Shown here in pieces: positions 18,763 through 27,969 of a stretch of 36,538 nucleotides of DNA (the stretch's first letter is position 1; the number at the start of each line of letters is the position of its first letter). Made by a program: the position numbers and the translations under genes. Source of the DNA: Candidatus Acutalibacter pullistercoris (GTDB lineage Bacteria; Bacillota; Clostridia; Oscillospirales; Acutalibacteraceae); contig DXDU01000108.1 in assembly GCA_019115285.1 (NCBI GenBank), forward strand, positions 1 through 36,538. Direction: 5' to 3'. Under the pieces are notes generated by a model. The model was not told where the DNA came from. It worked only from the letters and a program-made list of their open reading frames with translations, and did no database searches.

Positions 18763-21135
18763 TTATCCCTCTTCCAGGGACAGGGCGTAGCGCACCGAGG
18801 CCATGGCGTCGGGGCCGTAGAAGTCCGCCCCGATCTGGTCGGCGTACTCCTGGGTGAGCACCGCGCCGCCCACCATCACCTTGCAGCCGGGGAGCTCCCG
18901 GCGCAGCAGCTCTATGGTGTCCCGCATGGCGGGGACCGTGGTCGTCATCAAGGCGCTGAGGCCCACCAGCCCGGCGCCTGTTTCTTTTGCCGCCCGCAGC
19001 ACCGCTTCCGGGGGCACGTCCTTGCCCAGGTCCGTCACTGGGAAGCCGTAGTTCTCCAGCAGCACCTTCACAATGTTCTTGCCGATGTCGTGGACGTCTC
19101 CCTTAACGGTGGCCAGCACAATGGACAGGTCCCGCTTTTGGGCCCCGTCCGTTCCCAGGCAGTCCTGCACCGCCTCGAAGGCGGCCTTGGCGGCCTCGGC
19201 GCTCATCAGCAGTTGGGGGAGGAACAGCGTCTTTTTCTCAAAGCCCGCTCCCACCTGGTCCAGGGCGGGGACGATCTCCCCGTTGATGATCTCCAGTCCC
19301 GGGCGGGAGGCCGCCTGCTCCTTGGCCCTGGCGTAGGCCTGGTCCTTCAGCCCTTTCACAATGGCCTCCTGGAGGGTATAGCCGGTCTGGGCCGGGGCGG
19401 CGGGGGCGGGAGCGGACTCCCCGTAAGCGGCGATGTAGTCCATGCAGTTGGGGTCCTTCCCGGTGAGCACCCTGAAGGACCGGTACACGTCCATCATGGC
19501 CTGGGACCTGGGGTTCATAATGGCGGCGCCCAGGCCCCGCTGCAGGGCCATCAGGAAGAAGGCGCAGGTGACCTTCTCCCGCTGGGGCAGGCCGAAGGAC
19601 ACGTTGGACACCCCCAGGGAGGTGTAGACCCCCAGTTCCCGGTGGATCAGGTCCAGGGCCTCCAAGGTGACCTGGGCGGCGTCCTCCCCGGCGCTCACCG
19701 CCATGGTGAGGGGATCGATGACCAGGTCCTTTTTCGCTATGCCGTAGGACTGGGCGGTCTCCACAATGAGCCTGGCGGCCTCCAGCCGCCCCTGGGCGGT
19801 CTCGGGGATGCCCTCTTCCGTGATGGTAAGGCCGATGACCACCCCGCCGTATTTGCGCACCAGGGGGAAGATGGCCTCCATGGAAGAGGCCTTGGCGGTG
19901 ACGGAGTTCACCAGGGCCTTGCCGTTGTAAAGGCGCAGGGCTTTCTCCATGGTGACAGGGTCGGCGGTGTCGATCTGCAAAGGCAGGGGGGTGACGCCCT
20001 GGAGCTCCCGGATTACCTGGCACATGAGCTCCGGCTCGTCGATCTCCGGCAGGCCCACGTTCACGTCCAGCACATGGGCCCCCGCGTCCTGCTGGGCGAT
20101 GCCCTCTCCCAGCAGATAGGCGATATTCTTCTCCCGCAGGGCCTGTTTGAGCTTGGGCTTCCCTGTGGGGTTGATGCGCTCCCCGATGAGCACCGGCCCC
20201 TGGCCGAAGGAGACGGCCTCCATGCCGGAGGCCACCACCGTCTGCAGGCAGGGGGGAGCGGGCAGGGGAGAGAGCTTCCCGCACCGGGCGGTGAGGGCGG
20301 CGATGTGGGCGGGGGTGGTGCCGCAGCAGCCTCCCAGGGCCTGGGCTCCCGCCTTGGCGATCTCCTCCATCCACCCGGCGAACTCCTCCGGCCCCACATC
20401 GAAGACGGTGCGGCCCTCCTCCTCCCGGGGGAGGCCGGCGTTGGGGTCCACCAGAATAGGCAGGGAGGTGAGCTTCCGCAGCCGCCGGGTGAGGGACAGC
20501 ATCTGCTGGGGCCCCAAGCCGCAGTTGAGACCCAAGGCGTCTACCCCCAGGCCCTCCAGCACAGCGGCGGCAGCTTCCAGGGTGCCCCCGGTGAGGAGCT
20601 TGCCCTCCTCATCGAAGGTCATGGTGACGAACACCGGCAGGGAGCAGTGCTCCTTGGCGGCCAGCACCGCCGCTTTCGCCTCGTACAGGTCGTTCATGGT
20701 CTCGATGAGGACGCAGTCCGCCCCTGCTTGGGCGCCGGCCTCCACCACCTGGGCGAAGGCGTTCAAAGCCTGCTCAAAGGGCAGGTCCCCCAGGGGGGCC
20801 AGCAGCTTTCCCGTGGGGCCGATGTCCAGGGCCACGAAGGCCTCTTTCCCGCTTTGGGCCACCGCCTCCCTGGCCAGGGCCACCCCGGCCTTGATCAGTG
20901 TCTCGGCGGGTACCCCCAGCTCCTCTTCCTTCAAGGGGTTGGCCCCAAAGGTGTTGGCGTTGATCACCTGGGCCCCGGCCTCCAGGTAAGAGGCGTGGAC
21001 CCGGCGCACCGCCTGGGGGCGCTCCAGGTTCCAAAGCTCGGGGGCGTGGCCGGGGGCCAGGCCCATTTCCTGAAGCTGGGTGCCGGTGGCGCCGTCGAAA
21101 AAGACAAAGCGGTCTCCAAACTGGATCTTACTCAT
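18763..21135 (-). CDS. metH: Cobalamin-dependent methionine synthase lacking the C-terminal activation domain (homocysteine, pterin and B12-binding domains)
   Basis: FFDGATGTQLQEMGL, GGCCGTTPAHI, IGERINPTGKPKLKQAL, DVNVGLPEIDEPELM, VKGDVHDIGKNIVKVLLENYGFPVTDLGKDV; ends just after the B12-binding domain. Confidence 0.94.
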   Translation of the reverse strand: MSKIQFGDRFVFFDGATGTQLQEMGLAPGHAPELWNLERPQAVRRVHASYLEAGAQVINANTFGANPLKEEELGVPAETLIKAGVALAREAVAQSGKEAFVALDIGPTGKLLAPLGDLPFEQALNAFAQVVEAGAQAGADCVLIETMNDLYEAKAAVLAAKEHCSLPVFVTMTFDEEGKLLTGGTLEAAAAVLEGLGVDALGLNCGLGPQQMLSLTRRLRKLTSLPILVDPNAGLPREEEGRTVFDVGPEEFAGWMEEIAKAGAQALGGCCGTTPAHIAALTARCGKLSPLPAPPCLQTVVASGMEAVSFGQGPVLIGERINPTGKPKLKQALREKNIAYLLGEGIAQQDAGAHVLDVNVGLPEIDEPELMCQVIRELQGVTPLPLQIDTADPVTMEKALRLYNGKALVNSVTAKASSMEAIFPLVRKYGGVVIGLTITEEGIPETAQGRLEAARLIVETAQSYGIAKKDLVIDPLTMAVSAGEDAAQVTLEALDLIHRELGVYTSLGVSNVSFGLPQREKVTCAFFLMALQRGLGAAIMNPRSQAMMDVYRSFRVLTGKDPNCMDYIAAYGESAPAPAAPAQTGYTLQEAIVKGLKDQAYARAKEQAASRPGLEIINGEIVPALDQVGAGFEKKTLFLPQLLMSAEAAKAAFEAVQDCLGTDGAQKRDLSIVLATVKGDVHDIGKNIVKVLLENYGFPVTDLGKDVPPEAVLRAAKETGAGLVGLSALMTTTVPAMRDTIELLRRELPGCKVMVGGAVLTQEYADQIGADFYGPDAMASVRYALSLEEG

Positions 21136-21787
21136 GGGGGGAACACTCCTTTTCCCGGAAGGGGCAGTTTTGGGCGTCGCAGCTCATGCAGCGGCCCACG
21201 TGGCATTGGGTGGGATCGGACGTGAGGCCGATCACCCCGGTGATGGACTTGGTGGGCACCATGAGATACCCCTCCGTCAAAGAGACCCCCAGCCGCTTGG
21301 GGATCTGCAAAGCCTCGAAAAAGAAAGTTTGGGCCTGCAGGGAAAAATCCCCGTAGCCAGGGCTGTACCGGGGCCGCAGGTAAAGGCCCCGCCGCCGGGC
21401 GCTCTCCCGCAGCTCCTCCTGGGCCAGGTCGGCGCACAGCTCGGTGTAAGAGGCGGCGCAGGCCTGGAGCACCGGCACATAGGGAAGGTCGGTGACGGCG
21501 TACCGCTTTAAGCGCATGTCAATCTCCCGCCCCAGGGTAAAGGCGAAGAGGTAGCCCTCCCGGCAGCCCCGGAGGTGGGAGGCCAAACTCTTGCTGGCAA
21601 AGGCCTTCTCCCCCAGGAACACCCTGTCTTCCTCCACCTGGATGGGGAGGGGGAGGAAAACGCTTTTCGGCCGGGAGACTTCCTCGGTCTCCCGCTGGCC
21701 CCGCTCCATCAGCTCCTGGATCAGCGGGGTGGCGTGGTCCGCTCCCAGGTAGCGAAGGATCTCCCTGGGGTCCCACTGGGGCTTCAT
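21128..21787 (-). CDS. Stand-alone vitamin B12-dependent methionine synthase activation-domain protein
   Basis: Between metH and metF, overlapping both; activation-domain-like RYSPGYGDFSLQAQ and SLTEGYLMVPTKSITGVIG; C-terminal CHVGRCMSCDAQNC. Confidence 0.85.
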   Translation of the reverse strand: MKPQWDPREILRYLGADHATPLIQELMERGQRETEEVSRPKSVFLPLPIQVEEDRVFLGEKAFASKSLASHLRGCREGYLFAFTLGREIDMRLKRYAVTDLPYVPVLQACAASYTELCADLAQEELRESARRRGLYLRPRYSPGYGDFSLQAQTFFFEALQIPKRLGVSLTEGYLMVPTKSITGVIGLTSDPTQCHVGRCMSCDAQNCPFREKECSPHE

Positions 21788-22641
21788 CGCAGGATGTGGC
21801 TGAGATTCGCCACGATCTTCGCCGCCGTCTGGGGGCGGTTCATGGTGTAGAGGTGGATGTACTTCACGCCGTTTGCGATCAGGTCGATGATCTGCTCGGT
21901 GGCGTAGGCGATGCCCGCCTGCTCCATGGCCTGGGGGTCCTCGGCGAACTTGTCGGCGATGGCCTTGAAGCGGGGGGGCAGCACCGTGCCGGAGAGCTCG
22001 CAGCTGCGCTTGATCTGCTTGGCGTTGATCACCGGCATGATCCCGGGGATCACCGGCACCTGGATGCCGGCGGCCAGCACCCGGTAGAGGAAGTTGTAGT
22101 ACACGTTGTTGTCAAAGAACATCTGGGTGGTGAGGAAGTCGCAGCCCGCCTCCACCTTCTCTTTGAGAAAGCCAATGTCCTGCTCCTTGTGGGCGCACTC
22201 CACGTGGCCCTCGGGGTAGCAGGCGGCTCCCACGCAGAAGTCCCCCTGGGCCTTGATGTCCCGGATGAGCTCGATGGCGTAGGTGTAGGGACCGGGCACG
22301 TAGTCTTGGGGCAGGTCGCCCCGCAGGGCCAGCACGTTCTCGATGCCCCGGGCCTTCATCTCCTGTACCCGGCGGGCGATGTCCTCTTTGGTGGCGCCGC
22401 AGCAGGTGAGGTGGGCCAGGGCCGGGGTGTGGTGGGTGTCCTGGATGTAAGAGGCCACCTCCAGGGTCTTTTTGGAGGTGCTGCCTCCCGCCCCGTATGT
22501 GACGCTGATAAAGTCGGCCCCCAGGTCGTGGATCTGGTCCACGATCTTGTGGATGCCGGAAAACTCCAACTCTTTCTTGGGCGGGAAGATCTCGCAGGAA
22601 AAGGTGATCTGATCCCGGGCCAGCAGTTCTTTGATCTTCAT
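21784..22641 (-). CDS. metF: Methylenetetrahydrofolate reductase
   Basis: FSCEIFPPKKELEFSGIHKIVDQI, DFISVTYGAGGSTSKKTLEVAS, ALRGDLPQDYVPG, FLTTQMFFDNNVYYNF. Confidence 0.95.
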   Translation of the reverse strand: MKIKELLARDQITFSCEIFPPKKELEFSGIHKIVDQIHDLGADFISVTYGAGGSTSKKTLEVASYIQDTHHTPALAHLTCCGATKEDIARRVQEMKARGIENVLALRGDLPQDYVPGPYTYAIELIRDIKAQGDFCVGAACYPEGHVECAHKEQDIGFLKEKVEAGCDFLTTQMFFDNNVYYNFLYRVLAAGIQVPVIPGIMPVINAKQIKRSCELSGTVLPPRFKAIADKFAEDPQAMEQAGIAYATEQIIDLIANGVKYIHLYTMNRPQTAAKIVANLSHILR

Positions 22642-22777
22642 GGTGACTCCCCCTGATCCATTCCGAACGCTCGGAAAACTTACTGGTATTATAGCACACC
22701 CCCGGCTGGATTGAAATGCCGCATGGAGAAAAAGTTCTCCGCATAAAAGTAGGGGAAGGGGAAAGGGGGAAGCGGCC

Positions 22778-23488
22778 GTGAAAAAACTGGCGGTATGGCT
22801 GCTGTTCTGGGGGGCGCTGCTGCTCTTTGCCGGGCAGACGGGGTGGGCCGTGGGGGAGCTCCTTCTGCGGGCGGACTACTTCCAGAACAGGCCTTTGATT
22901 CTGATCGACCCAGGCCACGGCGGGGAGGACGGCGGCGCCACCGGAGCCTCGGGGGAGTCGGAGAAAGAGCTGAACCTCTCTATCGCCCTGGCCCTGGCGG
23001 AGGAGCTGGAAAACCACGGCTGCCAGGTGCTGCTCACCCGGGACACAGACACGGCCCTGGGGGACCAGAACCTCTCTACCGTGGCCCAGCGAAAGCGGTC
23101 GGACCTGCAGGAGCGGGCCAGGATCGCGGAGGAGTCCGGGGCCCAGGCCCTGGTGAGCATCCACCAGAACTTCTTTGAGGAGAGCCAGTACAGCGGGGCG
23201 CAGATGTTCTACTCCCCCAACCACCCGGACAGCCAGCGCCTGGCCGAGTGCCTGCGCAGCCAGGTGGTAAAGTCCCTACAGCCGGAAAACCGCCGGGAGA
23301 GCAAGGAGGCCGGGGAGGGCATCTACCTGTTGGAGCAATGCCGGATCCCCGGGGTGCTGGTGGAGTGTGGCTTTCTCTCCAACCCCCAGGAGGCGGGAAA
23401 GCTCGCCGACCCCCAGTACCAGCGGTCCCTGGCCCAGGCCCTGTGCCGGGGAATACAGGAGTTTTTGGAGGGGGAGGCCCAGGGATAG
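22778..23488 (+). CDS. cwlD: N-acetylmuramoyl-L-alanine amidase (CwlD-like)
   Basis: LILIDPGHGGEDGGATGASGESEKELNLSIA, LLTRDTD, SIHQNFFEESQYSGAQMFYSP, VLVECGFLSNPQEAGKL. Confidence 0.9.
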   Translation: MKKLAVWLLFWGALLLFAGQTGWAVGELLLRADYFQNRPLILIDPGHGGEDGGATGASGESEKELNLSIALALAEELENHGCQVLLTRDTDTALGDQNLSTVAQRKRSDLQERARIAEESGAQALVSIHQNFFEESQYSGAQMFYSPNHPDSQRLAECLRSQVVKSLQPENRRESKEAGEGIYLLEQCRIPGVLVECGFLSNPQEAGKLADPQYQRSLAQALCRGIQEFLEGEAQG

Positions 23489-23499
23489 GAGCGGGGTCC

Positions 23500-23528
23500 T
23501 CGACAAATCGCAGATGTTGTGGTATGAT
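23500..23528 (+). promoter_or_regulatory. Putative promoter for radA
   Basis: TCGACA - 17 nt - TATGAT upstream of radA. Confidence 0.5.
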
Positions 23529-23572
23529 AGAAAAACAGATCGGGATCTCACGAGAAGAGGATGGAATGGACC

Positions 23573-24946
23573 ATGGCAGGAAAGAGCAAGATCATATACC
23601 AGTGCAGCCAGTGCGGCTTTGAGACCGCCAAGTGGGTGGGGAAGTGCCCCGGCTGCGGCGAGTGGAACACCATGCTGGAGATCTTAAAGGAGCCGGTATC
23701 GCCCCAAAAAGCGGCGGCGGCCCGGTCCCTGGGGAGCAGGTCCCACGCCGTGCCCATCAACGAGATCAGCACCGACGACGAGCAGCGCTACCACACCGGC
23801 CTCTCCGAGCTGGACCGGGTGCTGGGCGGGGGCATCGTCAAAGGTTCTCTGGTGCTCATCAGCGGCGATCCCGGCATCGGCAAGTCCACCATCCTGCTGC
23901 AGATCTGCGAATACCTGGGCCAGAGCCTGCGGGTGCTGTACGTGTCGGGGGAGGAATCTGCCCGGCAGATCAAGCTCCGGGCCGCCCGGCTGGGGGTGCA
24001 GAGCTCCAACCTGCTGATCTTGACGGAGACGGACATCCAGCTGGTGGTGGAGCAGATCCGCCAGGAGAAGCCGGACCTGGTGATGGTGGACTCCATCCAG
24101 ACCATGAACCACACAGAGCTCACCTCCTCGCCGGGCAGCGTGACCCAGGTGCGGGAGTGCACCAACACCATGATGCGCTGCGCCAAGGCCTTGGATATCC
24201 CTGTGATCCTGGTGGGCCACGTGAACAAGGACGGGGCCATCGCCGGGCCCAAGGTGCTGGAGCACATTGTGGACGCGGTGCTGTACTTTGAAGGGGACCG
24301 GCAGATGACCTACCGGATCCTGCGGGCGGTGAAAAACCGGTACGGCTCCACCAACGAGATCGGCGTGTTCGACATGGGGGACCGGGGCTTGAAGCAGGTG
24401 GAGAATCCCTCTCAGGCCATGCTCTCCGGCCGGCCCAAGGACGTGGCGGGCTCCTGCGTCACCGCGGTGATGGAGGGCACCCGGCCCTTGCTGGCGGAAA
24501 TCCAGGGCCTGGCCACCACCTCGGGCTACGGAACGCCCCGGCGGATGTCCACAGGATTTGACTACAACCGCATGGCCCTGATTCTGGCGGTGCTGGAGAA
24601 GCGGGCAGGGTTTTACTTTTCCAACCTGGACTCCTACGTAAACGTGGTGGGGGGCCTGCGGCTGGACGAGCCCGCGGTGGACCTGGCTGTGGCTGTTTCG
24701 CTGATCTCCAGCCTGAAGGACACCCCGGTGCGGGAAGACACGGTGGTGTTCGGGGAGATCGGCCTGACGGGAGAGCTGCGCAGCGTCAGCCACAGCGACC
24801 TGCGCATCGCGGAGGCAGCCCGCCTGGGCTTTACCCGCTGCGTGCTGCCGTACCACGGGGTGCGGAATTTGAAGTCCGGCGCTGTGGAGGGCATGGAGCT
24901 CATCGGCGCCAGGACGTTGCGGGAAGCTTACGAAGCCTGCGTGTAA
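23573..24946 (+). CDS. radA: DNA repair protein RadA
   Basis: Zinc finger YQCSQCGFETAKWVGKCPGCGEWNT, Walker A GDPGIGKST, KNRYGSTNEIGVFDM, C-terminal Lon-like region; ATG at 23573 better spaced from the SD than 23561. Confidence 0.96.
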   Translation: MAGKSKIIYQCSQCGFETAKWVGKCPGCGEWNTMLEILKEPVSPQKAAAARSLGSRSHAVPINEISTDDEQRYHTGLSELDRVLGGGIVKGSLVLISGDPGIGKSTILLQICEYLGQSLRVLYVSGEESARQIKLRAARLGVQSSNLLILTETDIQLVVEQIRQEKPDLVMVDSIQTMNHTELTSSPGSVTQVRECTNTMMRCAKALDIPVILVGHVNKDGAIAGPKVLEHIVDAVLYFEGDRQMTYRILRAVKNRYGSTNEIGVFDMGDRGLKQVENPSQAMLSGRPKDVAGSCVTAVMEGTRPLLAEIQGLATTSGYGTPRRMSTGFDYNRMALILAVLEKRAGFYFSNLDSYVNVVGGLRLDEPAVDLAVAVSLISSLKDTPVREDTVVFGEIGLTGELRSVSHSDLRIAEAARLGFTRCVLPYHGVRNLKSGAVEGMELIGARTLREAYEACV

Positions 24947-25040
24947 GATATAAAACGTGAGACCAGAAGGGGCGGCGCTTTTGAAAAATGCCGCTCCACA
25001 GAAAAACAGCCCCAGGGAGGGGCGGGGAGATAAATAATCG

Positions 25041-25072
25041 AAATTATAGAAAATAAATGTTTTCTATAATTT
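25041..25072. repeat. Perfect AT-only-armed inverted repeat, 13-6-13
   Basis: AAATTATAGAAAA-TAAATG-TTTTCTATAATTT, 26 bp upstream of the tyrosine recombinase ATG. Confidence 0.95.
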
Positions 25073-25098
25073 AGGGAAAAGGAAACGGAGGAGATCTG

Positions 25099-26124
25099 AT
25101 GGCAGTACAGGCCCAGGACGAGCTGTCCGGCGTGGTAAAGCAATACGCCATGTACCTGCGGAACGTCCGCGGTCTGGCGGCCAAGACAGTAAGCGAATAC
25201 TGCAAAGACCTGCGGACTTTTTTCCGGTTCCTCAAACTGGACCGTGGCCTTGTGGATCCTTCCATGGAGCTCCAGGACATTCCCGTGTCAGACGTGGACC
25301 TGGAATTCATCCGCTCTATCTCCACCTACGAGATCTTCGCCTTTCTCAATTACGCCGCGGACGAGCGCAGCAACATGGCCTCCACCCGCCAGCGCAAGAC
25401 CACCACCCTCCGGTCCTTCTTCCAGTATCTCTCGGTCCACGAAAAGCTTTTGGACCACAACCCCGCCGAGAACCTGGTCTCTCCCAAAAAAGCAAAGACG
25501 CTCCCCCATTTCCTGTCACTCGAACAAAGTATCGAACTGCTCCGGGCGGTAGACGGCCCCAACGCGGAACGGGACCGGTGTATCCTCACCATCTTTCTCA
25601 ACTGCGGCCTGCGGCTTTCGGAGCTGGTGGCCATCAACCTCAGCGACGTGGTGCGCAACAACAACACACTGCGGGTGCTGGGCAAGGGCAACAAAGAGCG
25701 CATCGTCTACCTGAACCAGGCCTGCCAGGACGCCATCGCCGCCTACCTGGCGGTGCGCCCCAAAGACGGGGTGAAAGACAGGAACGCCCTGTTCCTCAGC
25801 AACAGGAAGACCAGGCTCAAGCCCATCTCCGTGGAGGTCATGGTGAAGAAATACCTGGAGAAGATCGGTCTGAGCGGGCCGGGATATTCGGTGCACAAGC
25901 TGCGGCACACGGCGGCCACCCTCATGTACCGCTACGGCAACGTGGACATCCGGGTGCTCCAGGACATTCTGGGCCACGCCAATCTGGGCACCACGGAGAT
26001 CTACACCCACACCTCCAGCACCCAGATGGAAAACGCCATCAACTCGAACCCCTTGGCTCAAATGGCGGCCCCCAGCAAGAAAAAGAAAACGCCCCCGCCA
26101 GAAGACGGCGAGGACGGCGAATAA
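25099..26124 (+). CDS. Tyrosine recombinase (XerC-like)
   Basis: Catalytic motifs NCGLRLSELVAINLSD, HKLRHTAATLMY, LGHANLGTTEIYTH; SAM-like N-terminal domain. Confidence 0.92.
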   Translation: MAVQAQDELSGVVKQYAMYLRNVRGLAAKTVSEYCKDLRTFFRFLKLDRGLVDPSMELQDIPVSDVDLEFIRSISTYEIFAFLNYAADERSNMASTRQRKTTTLRSFFQYLSVHEKLLDHNPAENLVSPKKAKTLPHFLSLEQSIELLRAVDGPNAERDRCILTIFLNCGLRLSELVAINLSDVVRNNNTLRVLGKGNKERIVYLNQACQDAIAAYLAVRPKDGVKDRNALFLSNRKTRLKPISVEVMVKKYLEKIGLSGPGYSVHKLRHTAATLMYRYGNVDIRVLQDILGHANLGTTEIYTHTSSTQMENAINSNPLAQMAAPSKKKKTPPPEDGEDGE

Positions 26125-26131
26125 AGCGAAC

Positions 26132-26171
26132 AGCCCCAGGATGGCCTTCCCATCCTGGGGCTTTCTTTTTT
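26132..26171. terminator. Bidirectional terminator between convergent recombinase and DUF624-like genes
   Basis: AGCCCCAGGATGG...CCATCCTGGGGCT then TTCTTTTTT. Confidence 0.9.
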
Positions 26172-26187
26172 CTGCGCAGGGAGAAAT

Positions 26188-27042
26188 TCAGCGCCCCTCT
26201 CCCCTCTTCTCGTAGGGCTTAATCAGGTACCGGTGGATCACCGGGTAGACGGTGAAGTTCACCAGGTAGGCCGTAAAGGAAAAGACCAGCGTCACCAGCA
26301 GCACCAGGCAGACAGCCAGGGTCAGCCCGGTAAAAGGCAGCGCCAGCAAAAGCAGGGCAGCTCCAGCGAACACAGCGGTCAGCAGCAGGTTCCTGGGCAG
26401 GCCCAGGGCCGCGAACAGAAAGGCGTTGCGGTAGGCCTGCCGGAACGTGAGGTCGAAGGTGACGAACAGCAAGGGCAGGTAAAACTGGGCCCACAGGAAC
26501 ACCACCCCCAGCAGCACGCAGCACCAGAAGGGCAGGTAGGAAAAGAGATCCTGGGAAAGCCTGGCTTGGTAGTACCGGGTGGAAAAGGACAGCACCGCCC
26601 CCACCAGATAGAGCACCAGGCCGTTGCCCAAAAAGCACCTCCAGTTCCCCCGGACGGCCTTCCAGAAATCAGACCAGAGGAAAGTGGGCTCCTCCCGCAG
26701 GAAACTGCGGGTCACAAAAGCAAGGCCCGCCACACAGGGTGACAACAGCACCAGGGGCAGGGGCACCACGCCCCAGGTCCACAGGTCAAACTCCCAGGGG
26801 GCCTCCCCTCCCGGCAGCACCAGCACCAGGTGAGCGGGACAGACGTAGAGCAAAGCCATCAGAGCGGCGGCCGCCCCCGCGGGGAGCAGAAAGAGCAGAT
26901 TCAGCGCCACAAATTTGGAAAGCTTCCTCCAGAAGATCTGGAAGAAGCGGAGGAAAGGCGGTTTAGGCGGCTGGCCCGGGTCCACCCCGGGGCCAGGCTG
27001 GTCGTACTTGCCAAAAAGGCCGAGAAAAGCCAAAGGAACCAC
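26188..27042 (-). CDS. Polytopic membrane protein, possibly DUF624/YesL-like
   Basis: Several TM segments and an N-terminal FFQIFWRKLSKFVALNLLFLLP; family assignment tentative. Confidence 0.55.
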   Translation of the reverse strand: MVPLAFLGLFGKYDQPGPGVDPGQPPKPPFLRFFQIFWRKLSKFVALNLLFLLPAGAAAALMALLYVCPAHLVLVLPGGEAPWEFDLWTWGVVPLPLVLLSPCVAGLAFVTRSFLREEPTFLWSDFWKAVRGNWRCFLGNGLVLYLVGAVLSFSTRYYQARLSQDLFSYLPFWCCVLLGVVFLWAQFYLPLLFVTFDLTFRQAYRNAFLFAALGLPRNLLLTAVFAGAALLLLALPFTGLTLAVCLVLLVTLVFSFTAYLVNFTVYPVIHRYLIKPYEKRGEGR

Positions 27043-27055
27043 TCCCCTCTCCCGG

Positions 27056-27946
27056 TCAACCCAGCTTGGCTCTGGGGTGGCAGTCCTGGTAGACCTGCTT
27101 TACATGGTTGTCCAACAGCTGCACGTACACCTGGGTAGAGGAGATGTCCGCGTGGCCCATCATGGTCTGGATGTCCTTCACCGAGGCACCGCCCTCCAGC
27201 AGGTGCAGGGCGAAGGAGTGCCGCAGGGTGTGGGGTGTGATCTCCTTGGTGATGCCGGCGGAAGCGGCGTAACCCTTGACGATCTTCCAGAAGCCCTGGC
27301 GGGTCAGCCGGCCGCCGTTGAGGTTGACGAACAGGGCGTCGCCGCTCTCAGGGCCGGCGATGAGCCCGCGCATGCGGTAGATGTAGTCAGAAACGGCCAC
27401 CACAGCGGCGGGATACACGGGAATGGACCGCACTCCCTTGTTCCCCCGGCAGTACAGCACCCCAGACCGGAGATTGATATCCCCGATGTCCAGGTTGATC
27501 AGCTCGGAGGCCCGGATGCCTGTGGCGTACAGCAGCTCCAGCATGGCCTTGTCCCGGCAGCCCTTGGGGTCGGTGATGTCGGGCTGGGCCAGAAGCAGGT
27601 TGATCTCCTCGCCGGAGAGCACCTGGGGCAGCTTCTTCTCCGCCCTCTCCAGCTTGATGCCCTTGGCAGGGTTCTTGTCCAGCAGCCCCCGGAAGATGAG
27701 GAACTTGTAAAAACAACGCACCGATGCCAGGTTCCGGGTGATGGTGGTGGGAGAGCGGCCCAGCTCGTGGAGGTGGTCCACATAGCCCTGAATGTCCTCT
27801 TCCCCCGCCTGCTCAGGCACCACGCCGGACTCGGAGAGGAATTCCAGAAAATGCAGAGTGTCCCGCAGGTAAGACTCCCTGGTGTTGGCAGAATTGGGCT
27901 TCTGCTCCGCCAGGTACTCGCTGAATAGTGAATAGTAGTCCAACAT
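27056..27946 (-). CDS. xerD: Tyrosine recombinase XerD
   Basis: YLRDTLHFLEFL, YATGIRASELINLDIGD, HTLRHSFALHLLEGGASVKDIQTMMGHADISSTQVYVQ. Confidence 0.93.
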   Translation of the reverse strand: MLDYYSLFSEYLAEQKPNSANTRESYLRDTLHFLEFLSESGVVPEQAGEEDIQGYVDHLHELGRSPTTITRNLASVRCFYKFLIFRGLLDKNPAKGIKLERAEKKLPQVLSGEEINLLLAQPDITDPKGCRDKAMLELLYATGIRASELINLDIGDINLRSGVLYCRGNKGVRSIPVYPAAVVAVSDYIYRMRGLIAGPESGDALFVNLNGGRLTRQGFWKIVKGYAASAGITKEITPHTLRHSFALHLLEGGASVKDIQTMMGHADISSTQVYVQLLDNHVKQVYQDCHPRAKLG

Positions 27947-27969
27947 GTCTTACCCACACCTCTTTACAC

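Noticed and set aside
19090-21225. 711-aa plus-strand ORF
   Set aside because: Antisense to metH; same compositional artefact, no recognisable domain.
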